64,000 nt of DNA from Ophioderma brevispina (Eukaryota; Echinodermata; Ophiuroidea; Amphilepidida; Ophiodermatidae): NCBI GenBank assembly GCA_023653785.1, contig JAMKCH010044088.1, forward strand, positions 1 to 64,000, in the 5' to 3' direction. The translations under genes were made by a program, and so were the position numbers. Shown here one piece after another: positions 23,600 to 35,439 of the stretch. Positions within the stretch are counted from its first letter, which is position 1. The number at the start of each line of letters is the position of its first letter. The notes beneath the pieces were generated by a model that made no database searches, had not been told where the DNA came from, and worked only from the letters and a program-made list of their open reading frames with translations.

Positions 23600-24900
23600 A
23601 AATAATTTTTTAACCTTTTGGCCATTTCTGGGGTCACAATTCTTCATCAATCTACAGCTATATAGTGGGGCAAATGAACTACTATTACATTTACATTTTA
23701 AAATTAAGATGCAATAAATACATCACCATACTATGATTTTTACCATACTTTTTTCCCGTTCTGGGGTCAAAAATAACCCCAGATTCCAACATTCAAATTC
23801 TTCATGAATCTACAGCTATATAGTGGGGGATTAAAGAGTATTACATTTCAATATGAAGTCGGAATAAATAAATCGCCATTCTATGATTTTTACTTAATTT
23901 GGGTCAATTTTGATCCCTTTTTGACCCTTTCTGGGGGTCAAAAATAACCCCAGATTCTAACATTCAAATTCAATCTACAGCTATATTGTGGGGAAAATGA
24001 ACTACTATCACATTTTAAAATTAAGATGGAATAAATACATTTCCATTCTATGATTTTTGCCATATTTGGGTCAATTTTTACCCATTTTTGGCCCTTTCTG
24101 GGGGTCAAAAATAACCCCAGATTTCAACACTCAAATTCTTCTTGAATCTACAGCTGTATAGTGGGGAAAATTAAACATTATTACTTTAATATGAAGTTGG
24201 ATCGCCATTCTATGATTTTTACCTAATTTGGGTCAATTTTGACCTTTTTTGGCCCATAAAAAAGAATTGCACCACTTCTGATTTCTACATCCACCCAGGT
24301 GATGACCCACACATACAGGGTGTCTCAGAAAGAATTACACCCTTACATTAGTCGACCATAACTTCAAAAGTAAGTATTACATTTGAGAAATTTAAAAAAA
24401 CCACAATTACTTTTTAACATTTTAATGTAAACATCACTCGATTCGGTTCAGTAGTTTTGAAGAAATAAGCGATTATGTAACACATGTCAATGGACACTTC
24501 CTTCCAAGTTTGGCCACAATACTGCAGATTTGATGTTAACTACTGCTGATTACTCGTGTTATCTGTTCAAGCTGTCTTATTTTCATTCCCCATTTTTTTT
24601 TTTTTTTTTTTTTGATTTTTGCCATATTTGGGTCAATTTTTACCCATTTTTGGCCCTTTCTGGGGGTCAAAAATAACCCCAGATTTCAACACTCAAATTC
24701 TTCTTGAATCTACAGCTGTATAGTGGGGAAAATTAAACACTATTACTTTAATATGAAGTTGGATCGCCATTCTATGATTTTTACCTAATTTGGGTCAATT
24801 TTGACCTTTTTTGGCCCATAAAAAAGAATTGCACCACTTCTGATTTCTACATCCACCCAGGTGATGACCCACACATATGTCCCTAACACCTGGTACCATT
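23600..24900 (-). repeat. Satellite-like array of ~160-173-bp units
   Basis: The marker CTACAGCTATATAGTGGGG starts at 23652 and 23810, with variants at 23975, 24148 and again near 24710, giving unit lengths of 158, 165 and 173 bp. Each unit also carries GGGGGTCAAAAATAACCCCA and TATGATTTTTACC-like blocks. A 265-bp piece (24051-24315) is repeated almost perfectly at 24613-24877. The array is the reverse complement of 17930-18480. Non-coding. Confidence 0.85.
24316..24612. mobile_element. Insertion between duplicated array segments
   Basis: A 297-bp block unrelated to the array, beginning CAGGGTGTCTCAGAAAG and ending in a long T run (24593-24613), lies between the two copies of the 265-bp array segment. 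The CAGGGTGTC start looks like a transposon end, but no matching inverted end is visible on the right. Confidence 0.5.
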
Positions 24901-24988
24901 GGCATTTTTCTACCCAACCACCTACCCTAACTCGAAAACTAGAGCCCTTTTTTCAAAGTGGCTGACGTACTAATTTCATTGAGAGAGT

Positions 24989-25319
24989 TTAAAGGTGCAT
25001 TTCGTGATTTCAGCACCATCTGTTTTATTCGTTGATCACAACATATCCTTGAGAAAAGCTTATTCTCAAAATTTGAGCTGATCCCGATCTTGCGGTTTTG
25101 TGTTATGAGCAATTGCTCGTTTCCCACGGTCCCTTAGGCTACTGTGCTGTAATGTCTGTCCATTTACAGACAAAATACAAAATTGCGAATTTCTTAACAG
25201 ATACGACCGAATTTGCACGTAAGATTGGATTACTAATGCTAACGGTTCAGATGATATAAAATCTCAACATGTTTAGGTAAGTCAGGAAGACGAGGCTGTG
25301 GATCATGAAATGCCCTTTT
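24989..25319 (-). mobile_element. TTAA-flanked MITE, family M1, copy 3
   Basis: Left end TTAAAGGTGCATTTCGTGAT with TTAA at 24989-24992; right end GGATCATGAAATGCCC, where the expected TTAA is replaced by the start of the next repeat at 25320. Interior as in the other M1 copies, reversed. The right junction suggests later loss of the target duplication. Confidence 0.7.
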
Positions 25320-26310
25320 GTGGGCTGCCAGCTATAGCTGACAGGACCACTTAGCAATCCGTTGTGCGTGTGTATGTGTGTGTGTGTCACTAAATTGTTA
25401 AGTTTTTTTAAGTGATATTGGGGAGTATTACAATCTAAGTGCAGATAGGATTGTGCGCTTGGCCAGCTGCCAGCCTAGATGCGAAATGATTGTGACGATT
25501 TCCTGACGGCAGCGTAATAATAATAGGGCAACAGCGCCGTGATCTTATAGGAATGGCGCTTTATAAAAGCCAGTATATTATTATTTTTACTATTATAACA
25601 TACTGTTTCATTGTCAACAGGGAACCCTAAAACCATTCCATGCCAAAAAAAACAATGTTTCTCAATTTGATGCACCAAAATATAGTTTTCAGTATTTTAA
25701 TTGCATCTTTTTATACAAAATTGAACTGAATTTCTTAGGCATCACTTTATTCTGAGGAAGTCCCTATCTGGAGTAACCTGTGAATTCTTTCTGAGGAAGA
25801 AATTGGCTTCACTTATTTTTAAGGTTTGACTATTTTCATTGCTTTTTGAAAGTTTTTTTTTTAATGATAGTGTTAATAAGGTTACACTTTACAGGAATGC
25901 AGTAATGTACCTCCAAGGAATATTTGGTGCACATTTTTTTATAAAATAGACGTAAACTATTTCTAGACATGCAGGATTCAGGAGGGGGATTTTGCGATTG
26001 GCATGCCCATATGTGTATATAGGCCAGTTTTCCATGTCTCCTTCAAAGTTTGTCCAATTTAAAACAGATTGGGTAAGGGGGTGAGGGAGGATTCCTTATA
26101 TGTTGATGATGTCAAAGGGCATAGACCAAGGGCAAAGGTAAAGCCAAGGTCAAGGTCATCTGAGGTTGTGTGTGTGTGTGTTCCTAGTCCGGGGTCCAGT
26201 TTGGTTAGGTTTTGTTGGGTGTCTTTTTCATGTCTCATCGAAGGTCATGGACCAGGTCAAAGGTCATATGAGGTCAGTTCCAGACTGCCATCTGCTGGGG
26301 GGGGGTGACA
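25320..26310. mobile_element. Interrupted copy of the palindrome-headed DR1 element
   Basis: 25320-25410 matches the head of 15148-15456 (GTGGGCTGCCAGCTATAGCT, then a TG run). Sequence resembling its tail resumes near 26040 (TATGTTGATGATGTCAAAGG) and includes AGGTCA-A-AGGTCA at 26254-26266. The ~630 bp between contains a LINE/SINE-like 3' end near 25510-25590 (GGCGCTTTATAAAAGCCAGT followed by ATT repeats), so it may be one element split by another. The assignment of the tail is inference. Confidence 0.5.
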
Positions 26311-26400
26311 CAAGTTGCAGTATTGTTTTACATGGATTGGTTTATGGGTTCTCATGTTACCCCTGTTAAATAATGACTTGCACGGAAACCTACAAAAATA

Positions 26401-26670
26401 GGGGACGCACATTCGATATCGGGGAGGGGGGGGTTAGGAAGTTTTAGGAAAAAAAAAATTCACCCTTAGAGTGTGAAAGAAAAAAATTCACCCTTAGAGT
26501 GTGAAAGAAAAACAAATTACCCTTACTGTGAAGAAAAAAAAACATCACTCAGAGAGGAGACAAGAAAAAGACATTCACATTTATCATTGTTAAAAAAAAA
26601 AAAAAAAATCACCCTGGCCACAGAGGGGCCAAAAAAAATCACCCTTTACAGTGGTCTTTCGGTATATGCT
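26401..26670 (+). repeat. A-rich TCACCC repeat, + copy
   Basis: Starts GACGCACATTCGATATCGG and a G run, then GTTAGGAAGTTTT, then repeats of A(n)TTCACCC or A(n)TCACCC. The same order appears in reverse complement at 28905-29190. The 132-codon frame starting at 26473 simply reads through these A runs and is not called a gene. Confidence 0.65.
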
Positions 26671-26883
26671 AAGGGATCCTGTAGGAATCTGCCTTTTTTG
26701 CCCAAAATTTCAATGCTAATTTTTAGATATTTTAAACCAAAAGTTTGCAAAATCTTAGATCAGTCCACGGACCCATGTTTTATGCAAATTTTTTTGCGCC
26801 ATCTTGTACATTATCAAACACGCGTGAAGCTGAGCTGCGTGGCACATACCTCTCTCAACCCTTCTGGATGAAGAAGTAACCAC

Positions 26884-27185
26884 GCAGTAGATATGAGCAT
26901 TGATAAACCACCTGCTTCATCAATAGATTAAGAGCATTGATGAACTACCGCTATCAGCAGTAGTAGATATGGGTATTGATTGGAACTACTGCTGTCAGCA
27001 GTAGATGGGATTGGTGAACTACCTTGATTCAGCAGTAGATATGGGGCATTATGATGAACTACATGCTATCAGCAGGAGGTTATGAAACATTGATGAATAC
27101 CTTTTATTCAGTTGTAGATAACAACCGCTATCAGCAGTAGATATGAGCATTGATGAACTTCCTGCTTTCAGCAGTAGATATGATC
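26884..27185 (+). repeat. Minisatellite, period ~37-40 bp
   Basis: About eight diverged units built on GCAGTAGATATGAGCATTG followed by ATGAACTACCTGCTATCA, with GCAG(TAG) starts at 26884, 26958, 26998, 27032, 27072, 27134 and 27171 and weaker ones between. Each unit can form a CTGCT...AGCAG hairpin. Many single-base indels separate the units. Confidence 0.75.
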
Positions 27186-28904
27186 TCTATTAATATAGCC
27201 GTACCTGAATGTGAGGGTCACATGATGTGTAGCCGGAGAATGGAAAATAGGGGTTTGGGTCCCTTGAGGGACATGTGATTACAAAGCAAAAAAGGTGCCT
27301 GATGAGAAAAAAAAGGAGGTGAGGGTTGGATACAGATCACATGAAAAATATTGTTTTGGATGTACAGTTTGGCAAACTTGAAAGGGAGGTTATCGGACTG
27401 GCAGTTGATATAAGCCATCATATAGGAGGTCCCCCCCCCCCCCCGGCCCTCTGGGAGCCCAACAAAGATTGTATTTCAGGTTGTAGGCGATTTATAGTGC
27501 ACTAGACCATTCCCGACTTGTAATTCCACACAGCCTCTGCACTCTTCCGAAAAAGAGCATACCAAAGGGGTTATATCATATTACATGGCCTTACTGGGGC
27601 CAAAGGATTTTATATCGGGTTACAAAACTCATAATCGGGTCACTTAGATGAATTAAATGCCATGAAAAATGAAAAACGTAGGAAATTTTCCAGCTGCCTC
27701 TGCTTCAATTTCAATTAGCATCTTAACTCCTTCAGTAATGGGAAAATTGGGATCAAAACAAGGGGGACATATACAGAGTGAAAACTGCCAATTCAGACAA
27801 TTATGTGTTTTTCATTAGTTTTATTTCAAAACGATTAAAAAGCACCATATGTATGTCACATCTACAAGTACTCCACAGAACCACTTTTATAAAAAAGACA
27901 GGTTTTGACTGACTCTCATTCAAACCACTCAATTGGTTTTGAGCCAGACCAATAAACTTTGATCCTAAACAGAAAATGCATTCTAAAATAAACTCACTTT
28001 CATCTTAATTCTAATACACTGAATATTATTAATGAGCAGTATCTAGCATTGCTTCCAGAAAAACATTGATAAATCCAATTGTTCTCACATGCATTCTTTA
28101 TTAATGTTATACTTAATTGAGAAGCCTCGGGACTCGGGTTCTGCTTTTAACACAATTATTAAAGATATGTTAGACACTGTCTAAACCTTTACTAAATAAG
28201 AAAAATACAGTAAAAGTAAAGTATTAATATCAACGTATAAATAACAATCTCTATTCTCTTCTAGAATAAAATTTAATATTCGAAAGGCCTGGGCAATGGG
28301 ATTTGCACGTTGTAAAATCCATAAGCACATTTAACCATAGTTGAATATATAATAGTTTGTACAGGACTGTATATCAGTGTTCTCTTCCGGATTTTCAGTT
28401 TGGGCCAATCTTAACAAAATGTTAGCAGTGAAGTGTCTCTGAAGCAAAATTGATAAACTTTGCTGAAAATAGTTGATACAAGAAAAAGGCAAAGTTTTAT
28501 ATGTTTTCTGAAAGCCAACATTTCACAGCTGGAGCCAAATTCAGACAGTGGCGTTAGAAGGAACACGGTTGTACAGCATGGAAAGTTTTGTCCTGAACTT
28601 TAACTAGTAACTATTTCTGGAAAATTCTACAGTTCACAACGTCCACTTCAAGTCATCATTCATGTTTACATCAACAAAATGTATACTTTGTTTTTGTTTT
28701 TATGAGCACACATTGTTCTTTGCATCAGATAGTTTCCACCATTGGTTCTACTATTAAAAACTAATTTTACTTACTAACATACTAATTGATGGTATACTTA
28801 CATGGTAGGGAGGGGTCCTCAATCACCGTCTTTCAAAATGAGCCCGTCCTCAATCGTCGTTCAAAAGTGAACCTCTGGCTGGCCCATAACCCTATAGTAC
28901 AAAT
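27186..28904. other. Unassigned region
   Basis: No gene, repeat boundary or structured element recognised, apart from a 14-base C run at 27431-27444. AT-rich and with stop codons in all frames. Confidence 0.4.
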
Positions 28905-29190
28905 GCACATAAAATGATTCAAAAAAAATCCACCCAAGCTTGTAAAAAAAAAAATCACCTTTGGCGATGAAAAGAATAAAACAAACTTAATTGATTAAAA
29001 AAAATCACCCCACACCAAGCTTGTAAAGAAAAAAATCACCCCAAGCTTGTAAAGGAAAAAAAAATTAACCCCAAAGCTTTTGCAAAAAAAAAAAAAAATC
29101 ACCTTCTTATCAGCGAGAGAAAAAAAATTCATCTCCAACTAAACTTCTAGCCCCCCCCCCCCGGATATCTAATGGTGCGTCACTAAGTTT
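28905..29190 (-). repeat. A-rich TCACCC repeat, - copy
   Basis: Repeats of A(n)TCACCCCAAGCTTGTAAA, then TAAACTTCTAG, a C run and CCGGATATCTAATGGTGCGTC. This is the reverse complement order of 26401-26670. A run lengths vary from 6 to 15. Confidence 0.65.
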
Positions 29191-29548
29191 GTCGACATTG
29201 CGAGAATGCTCAAACACAATCAGTTGAGTATCGCCATATGGGACGGCACTGCTGAAGTGCCAGGCAAGAAACAACGGCATAGACCATGCAGGTGCCAAGT
29301 TTGTTGTGTAAATTGGAGGTCAATCATCTATCCCTACATGATAAGCGTTTGTACAGAGTTGAAACCTACAATTCATATGCCACTTTCATAGAGAGAGCGA
29401 ATCACTACTGATATGAACCCCTGGGGAGGTCACTCCAGAAGAACATGTTCACTCATACCCCATCAACGAAATGGTTGAAAGAAAAGTGAATGAAAAGAGA
29501 TCGGTTAGTTTAAGCATATGCCATTTCGGCTAAATAAGGTAGTATTTT

Positions 29549-30477
29549 GGAATAGGTATACGGCCAGTCAAAATAGAATGAATGCTGCCTTCACCCAACA
29601 CTAATTGCAACAGAATCAATTCCAACAGAACTGTATTGAGAATACCTTTAAAAACAACATATCAAAAGTCTACTAAAATCAAAGGAGTGGAACATATATT
29701 TTTAAGGGGGTAAGGTTTATACAGGGGTCAAAATATGAAAATATCAAAAGGCGTCGAAAAGTATGCCAACGTGTTCGTTACATTTCCAGGATTAAAAAAA
29801 GGTATAGTTTGCCCTATCTGCAGGTTGTAGTTCAATAGTTATGAGTCAAAATAGGTTCAAGGTCACAATGGGGGTAAATTTTCAGATATATCCGTTCGTT
29901 ATTAAAATGGTGTCAAATTGTTCGCCTAATGGTACAGAACCCGAAAATATACTGGTCGCACCATCTATAATATTCGTTGCATAATTGGAATGCAAAATGT
30001 GACTGGGGACTACAGGGTCTATGGGAGGTCACTAGTCATAGCTCTGTAATTCTTATTTAGAGAGTTCAAACAAAGAATCTATTTACATTTACATATCTAG
30101 TGGGACAAGTTTAACAGTTTACAACCAGTCCGATCAAAATCGGACCATTCTATGAATTTTACCCCAGGATGACCTTGAACTGTTATGTGCCTATTGTACT
30201 AAAACTATAACGTGTAGATAGGGCAAACTATACCTTGTTTTAAACCTTAGGAGTATCCCAATAAATTGGTACATCATTTAAATCAATTCGAACAATTCTA
30301 ATTTTTTACCCCTGTACAAACGTTGCCCCTTTATTTCTACATGTTCCACTAGGTTGATTTTGGTAGACTTTTAATATATTATTTTTGGACTATTTCACAG
30401 TATATTAACACCAAAATTGTGTCTGTTGCAATTTGTGTTGGGTCAAATCATAAAATTACTGGACTAGTACCCTTTCC
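29549..30477. mobile_element. Foldback element with ~300-bp inverted arms
   Basis: The left arm contains, in order, GGTATACGGCCAGTC, CACCCAACACTAATTGCAAC, CAAAAGTCTACTAAAATCA, GTGGAACATAT and GGTATAGTTTGCCCTATCTG. The right arm (30185-30477) contains the reverse complements in mirrored order, including GATAGGGCAAACTATACC, GTTCCACTAGG, GATTTTGGTAGACTTTTA, GTTGCAATTTGTGTTGGGT and ACTGGACTAGTACC. Arms are diverged, so the element is old. Related unpaired sequence occurs near 49885-50000. No open reading frame. Confidence 0.8.
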
Positions 30478-31321
30478 ACCCATCAGCATCAACCTGTGAT
30501 GAAGTTGAGGTGAGGTCATTTGGCCATGAGTATATGTCCTTTAAGATTGAAATTTTAATCTCTGCTTTACGCCAGCCATTTATGGCATTTTTAAGGGTTT
30601 ATTAACAAGCAAGCATGAGTGGTACTTTCATATTGGAGTGACTGCCTGGGTTATAGAATTACAACATTGTGTCTCACACAGTGTGTGTGTACACATTTCT
30701 CAATTTAGAAACATGGAAATGTTATTGTTGTTTGTTCCCACTGCTTATTCTTATGGAAAGGTTGAGAAAATATTGAAAGTACAAACATCTGCTGAATTTC
30801 AAAGTAGGAATATGTAGAATGCCCAAACTATGAATTGGAGAGCAATTGGCAAACTTTGCACTTTGTTTTTGAATAAGTGACTCTTAACCAAAGAACCATG
30901 TGAAATTGACTATCCACAGATTTCCATTTGTTATCGTGCCACATGTACTCTTTGGGTAAAACATGTCATTTTAGAGGAAATACATAATACATCTCTTAAT
31001 GCAGGAAAAGATTCAGTTAAAATGTAATGAGAGATTAAAGGACAAGCAAATTACATGCAGTATATTTTTGTTTAAAAAAATTGTAATTGTCATCTTGCCA
31101 AGTTCAAGATTGAAAATGTTCTTGATCATGTTAATGAACAACAGATTTTTATCTTTGACCTTTGAAAATTTTCTATGAATGGGTTTGGAATAGGTATTTC
31201 CAAGAGGTATTTCCTATGAGGTCTATTCATACCTTGCTGAATGTGTGTGTTGCATTGCTGATATATTGATAACTTTTGCTGCAACTCAGTGCAAATCGCT
31301 GCAAATGCAGTTAAAATGAGT
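30478..31321. other. Unassigned region
   Basis: No gene or repeat recognised. AT-rich, stops in all frames. Confidence 0.4.
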
Positions 31322-31488
31322 TTAAAGGGGCATTTTGTGATCCACAGCTTTGCCCCCCCCCCACTACGTAAAAAAGTTGAGATATATCATCTGAACTGGT
31401 AGGCGGTGAGGCATGTGTGCCTAATCTTACGTACAATCGTATGTATAAGAAATTCGCAATATTGTATTTTCTGTCCATAGTAATGTAG
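31322..31488 (+). mobile_element. TTAA-flanked MITE, family M1, copy 4 (truncated)
   Basis: TTAAAGGGGCATTTTGTGAT start, C run, TATATCATCTGAAC block and TTCTGTCCATAG, then the sequence switches to the 3' end of an RTE-like element near 31490. The distal half and right end are missing. Confidence 0.65.
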
Positions 31489-31489
31489 T

Positions 31490-32066
31490 AAATCCAAAGT
31501 TTTAAATCCGGCGTAGAAGTAACTATCGTCCGGCGTACTCATAGTCCGGGAACAATGGTGAACAATAGGGCAATCGATTCAGTTGACTCTTCACTCAACA
31601 TTAGTTTCACGCTTTATTCCGTTATCGTCTATGGAGCCCCGGACTGTGGCCCCGCCGGACTATATTTGCTTTCACGCCGGGTTTGATAAAACAAAAACGA
31701 GGTGGTGTGTCCGGATTTACCTCACTCGTAGCAATCTCCCTTACTCCCTCACACTTCGCCCGATTCAATGCATCCTCCATCCTCAACCCAACCCTCATAC
31801 TCTACACTTGCTGCTTCCGTGTCTTCTTTGGTTGTCCCCTCCTCCTCAAACCACCCTCTCCTCCACAATTTTAATTGCATGCTCCAACAACTTCACTCCC
31901 CTATACGCACCACAACTTGCATCCCCTTTCCCTTTAAAAATTGGAACTACCACACTCACCGCCCGCTCCTCCAGCATCCCTCCTCCATCTAACATTCTCT
32001 ACACAACTCCACCATCACACCAATCCCTATCTCTCTACTCGCAATAATCATCCCAACACTCGCCTC
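31490..32066 (-). mobile_element. RTE-like retrotransposon fragment with internal deletion
   Basis: On the - strand it encodes V-V-P-I-F-K-G-K-G-D-A and Y-R-G-V-K-L-L-E-H-A (about 31855-31953), the finger region of an RTE-type reverse transcriptase. Directly after comes a C-terminal block G-L-R-R-R-G-Q-P-K-K-T-R-K and E-D-A-L-N-R-A-K. The palm with the catalytic aspartates is absent, so the copy has lost its middle. The 3' end AAAACTTTGGATTTA (rc at 31490-31505) is shared with 4790-5290. The long + strand frame at 31583-32047 is a shadow. Confidence 0.65.
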
Positions 32067-32165
32067 CGAGAGTCAAGTCAAGTAAACTTTAATACTCCAC
32101 GAACGAAATTGACCTCTTATCACACATAAAAAAATGAATAATAACTTACAAAATAATATGTACAC
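32067..32165 (-). mobile_element. Short LINE 3' tail
   Basis: In - orientation it ends AGTTTACTTGACTTGACT, a short-repeat tail like the GAACTT repeats ending the LINE at 42033, preceded by a short untranslated stretch. Strongly 5'-truncated. Confidence 0.45.
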
Positions 32166-32505
32166 AAACTTGCATTAACACACACAGAGAATTACTGGAA
32201 AACCAAATTATAAATCAAAGACAGCACTGCCACGCTGATAGTCTGACCATTTTTTTTCAAAACAAGTAGATTCTATGCCATTTTGGCTGCCAAAATAAAT
32301 CTGATAAGCATTTTGATGTCAATTGATTCTTGAAATGGTTCCTTGGATTTTAAATTTCATAGTCAATGGGGAATTTTGGCCATTTTAGTCCTCTTCAAAA
32401 GGCAATGTTCTCCTCGAACTATTTTGTCAGAAACTCGCACACAGAGATCGATGCTTTTGTATAGTCTATAAATATTGGCAAAGGAAAAATATAATATGCT
32501 GATGT
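32166..32505. other. Unassigned spacer
   Basis: No feature recognised between the truncated LINE tail and the foldback element. Confidence 0.4.
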
Positions 32506-33910
32506 AGTCCAGGCTACAGACCATGTGACCTTGTTATAAAATATATATAATGTTTTTCAACGGTTTCTAGACCAGTTTTACCTGCTGAATCTGAATCCGA
32601 TGGATTCAGACGAAAAACCTTGAGCATTTTCAAAGAAACGCAAAAATTCAAAATGGCCACCAAAACACTAAAAACTCATATGTTAATTACTCAAAAGTTG
32701 TATTTTTTGGCCTGTCCAGTCAAAACACCCATTGTGACCAAATAAGTAAGATTCATTAACCGCCTAATTAATAGATTTAATATGGCCGCCAATACAACAA
32801 AGCATCTGATATTTACTTTTGACCGTAGAGTGGTAACTTGGTATATATATATAAATGCTTTAGCAATCAATATATTAATAGAAACCATTATGAATAGCTT
32901 TCAACAATTTGATAATCAATCAAATCAATAAACCATTCAAGATGGCTCCAAAATGGCAAAATTCATTACTACATATATCCAAGAGCTGCCATGTTTGTGT
33001 ATATCACTATAACTCATTTAGAGCCATTGTGATTGATATCTGCAAGATAGCATCCTATATAGGCGTTCAATATGGCTGCAAATGTCAATTAGTAAAGGTC
33101 AGTAATTCATTCACGCTATAGGCTAAAGATATATATTTTGTGGTTTTTAGTTATATTATCACTTCCAAAAATCCCAGTAAGGCTATCTTTCTGTTTTTGG
33201 GTCGCTATTCATCAAATATCTCATAATGGATGCAATTGACGCCCAAAACCTAAAAAAACAAAGAAGCATATATCCTAGAACTATTAGTTATCGGATTTTT
33301 TGCCGCTTAGTAAATGCCATTTCCAGCCATATTGGATACCCATCTTGGATGGCATCTTACATGCATCGATTCCTCTGATTACCTAATAATGTGTACATTG
33401 ATCTGATTGACTTACAGGGATATACACAAACATTGCAGTAGTAGGTTAGACGCAGCTATCAATTATAGCTATATTAGAGTATCGGAAGCCATCTTGGATC
33501 CTATAAAGAAGGAATTTATAATCACATTTTTGAAAAATATTTCTTATGGTTTTTATTTAATTTCTTGAATGCCAAAACACCAGCATAGATACCAAATTAC
33601 CAACCTGCAGTCAAAAGTAGTTCACGATCAGACACTTTATTGTATTGACGGCCATATTGAATTCATTGGTTACGTGGTTACAGAATCATATGTTAATTGG
33701 TCATAATGAATGTTTTAACGAGACAGGCTGAAAAATTACTTTCACTTTTGAGTGAACAAGAGAAGAATATTTTGTGTTTTGGTGGCCATTTTGATTTTTT
33801 GCGTTTCTACAAAAATGCTCAAGGTTGCTCGTCTGGCATCCATCGGATTCAGAATTAGCACAAAAAAACTGGTCTAGAAACCGTTATCACTGAATCCGTA
33901 GCCTGGACTA
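32506..33910. mobile_element. Foldback element with ~250-bp inverted arms
   Basis: Terminal AGTCCAGGCTAC (32506-32517) mirrors GTAGCCTGGACT (33898-33909). Further mirrored blocks are CGGTTTCTAGACCAGTTTT, TGAATCCGATGGAT, CCTTGAGCATTTT, GAAACGCAAAAA and AAAATGGCCACCAAAACAC. A 3-bp ATG lies next to both ends and may be a target duplication. The interior holds many degenerate AAGATGGC/GCCATCTT motifs. No coding capacity. Confidence 0.82.
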
Positions 33911-34266
33911 ATGCAAAGCCATGAATAGAATTACCATTGGGCCAGTAGACTTACAAAAGTACATAAGTCATTGCATCACTGACTGGCATGCTTCAGTAAA
34001 TTCCCGGATGTAATACAGTTGGGATAATTTTCCACTGCTTGATAATTTAACGTAATGGGAACGATCAGTGAGATAATTCAAAAATCCAGGTTAAAAGAGA
34101 GCTGGGAATCTGATCAAGTAGATTCTGAATTAACAAGTGCGGCTGTATGGTGTTAAATGCATAAGTCAAAGAACGTTTTCCTCACCTGTTTGAAAAGCTC
34201 TTTAGAAAGTAGATAAGTATATACAATTTATGCACAACGAAGCTGGAAAATTGACTAAGTTTTCAA
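33911..34266. other. Unassigned spacer
   Basis: No gene recognised. Contains GATAATTC/GAGATAATTC motifs that resemble the start of the following tandem array, which may therefore begin earlier in decayed form. Confidence 0.4.
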
Positions 34267-35390
34267 GGGAGATAATTAGGTTTGAAATCAGTCGTTTTAT
34301 TCTTATGACTTAATTAAGGGAGTTTTTGGTTTCAATTATTCACATTGAAAAAAAAAATACATGAAAAAAATGCATTTACCTTCACATCAATCCCCATTAC
34401 CGACACTCTTCCCACAAAGAAAATAGAAACCCTTCACCGTAGCTTATATGACATAATTAAGGGAGTTTTGGATTCAATTATTCATAGTGAAAAATAAATC
34501 CATGAAAAAATTGCATTTGGCTACATATCAATACCCACACTCCTTCCACAAAGTAGAAACACTTCACCGTAGATTAAGGGAGATAATTTGGATTGAAGTC
34601 GACTGTTTTCTTCCTATGACATAAGGGAGTTTTTGGTTTCAATTATTTATAGCGAAAAAAAATCCATGAAAAAGTTGCATTTGGCTTCATACCAATCCCC
34701 ATTACCCACAACACTCTTCCCACAAAGAAAATAGAAACACTTCACCGTATCTTTAGGGAGATAATTAGGATTGAAATCGGTCGTTTTCTTCATATGACAT
34801 AAGGGATTTTTTTAAATTATACTGAAACAAATCCATTAAAAAAAAAATATTGCTTTTGGCTTCAAATCAATCCCCATTACCAACACTCTTCCCACAAAGA
34901 AAATAGAAACACTTCACAGTAGCTTTAGGGAGATAATTTGGATTGAAATCGATTGTTTTCTTCTTATGACATAAGGGAGTTTTTGGTTTCAATTATTCAT
35001 AGCGAAAAAAAATCCATGAAAAAGTTGCTTCATATCAATCCCTAATACCCAAACTCTTCCCACAAAGAAAATAGAAACACTTCGCCGTGGCTGTAGGGAG
35101 ATAATTATTACTGAAATCGGTCGTTTTCTTCCTAGAAATAGAAACACTTCACAGTAGCTTTAGGGAGATAATTTGGATTGAAATCGATTGTTTTCTTCTT
35201 ATGACATAAGGGAGTTTTTGGTTTCAATTATTCATAGCGAAAAAAAAAAATCCATGAAAAAGTTGCTTCATATCAATCCCTAATACCCAAACTCTTCCCA
35301 CAAGAAAATAGAAACACTTCGCCGTGGCTGTAGGGAGATAATTATTACTGAAATCGGTCGTTTTCTTCCTAGAAATAGAAACACTAACAA
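34267..35390 (+). repeat. Tandem array, period ~170 bp
   Basis: GGGAGATAATT starts units at 34267, 34578, 34756, 34928, 35096, 35163 and 35333. Each full unit continues with ATTGAAATCGGTCGTTTTCT, ATGACATAAGGGAGTTTTTG, CATGAAAAAGTTGC and GAAAATAGAAACACTTC. The first interval (311 bp) is two units, the second lacking its start; 35163 follows a short unit. Inverted pieces of the unit lie at 38570-38793. Confidence 0.88.
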
Positions 35391-35439
35391 CTGCTGACTT
35401 TAAATCCCCACTCTCAACGTACAACAATCCCAGTAGTTT

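Noticed and set aside
26473..26871. 132-codon frame through A-rich repeats
   Set aside because: Runs of lysine codons from poly(A) stretches; the unit varies in length, and there is no start context or domain.
31583..32047. 154-codon frame on the + strand
   Set aside because: Antisense shadow of the RTE-like fragment; its resemblance to the frame at 4773-5240 only reflects the shared element.
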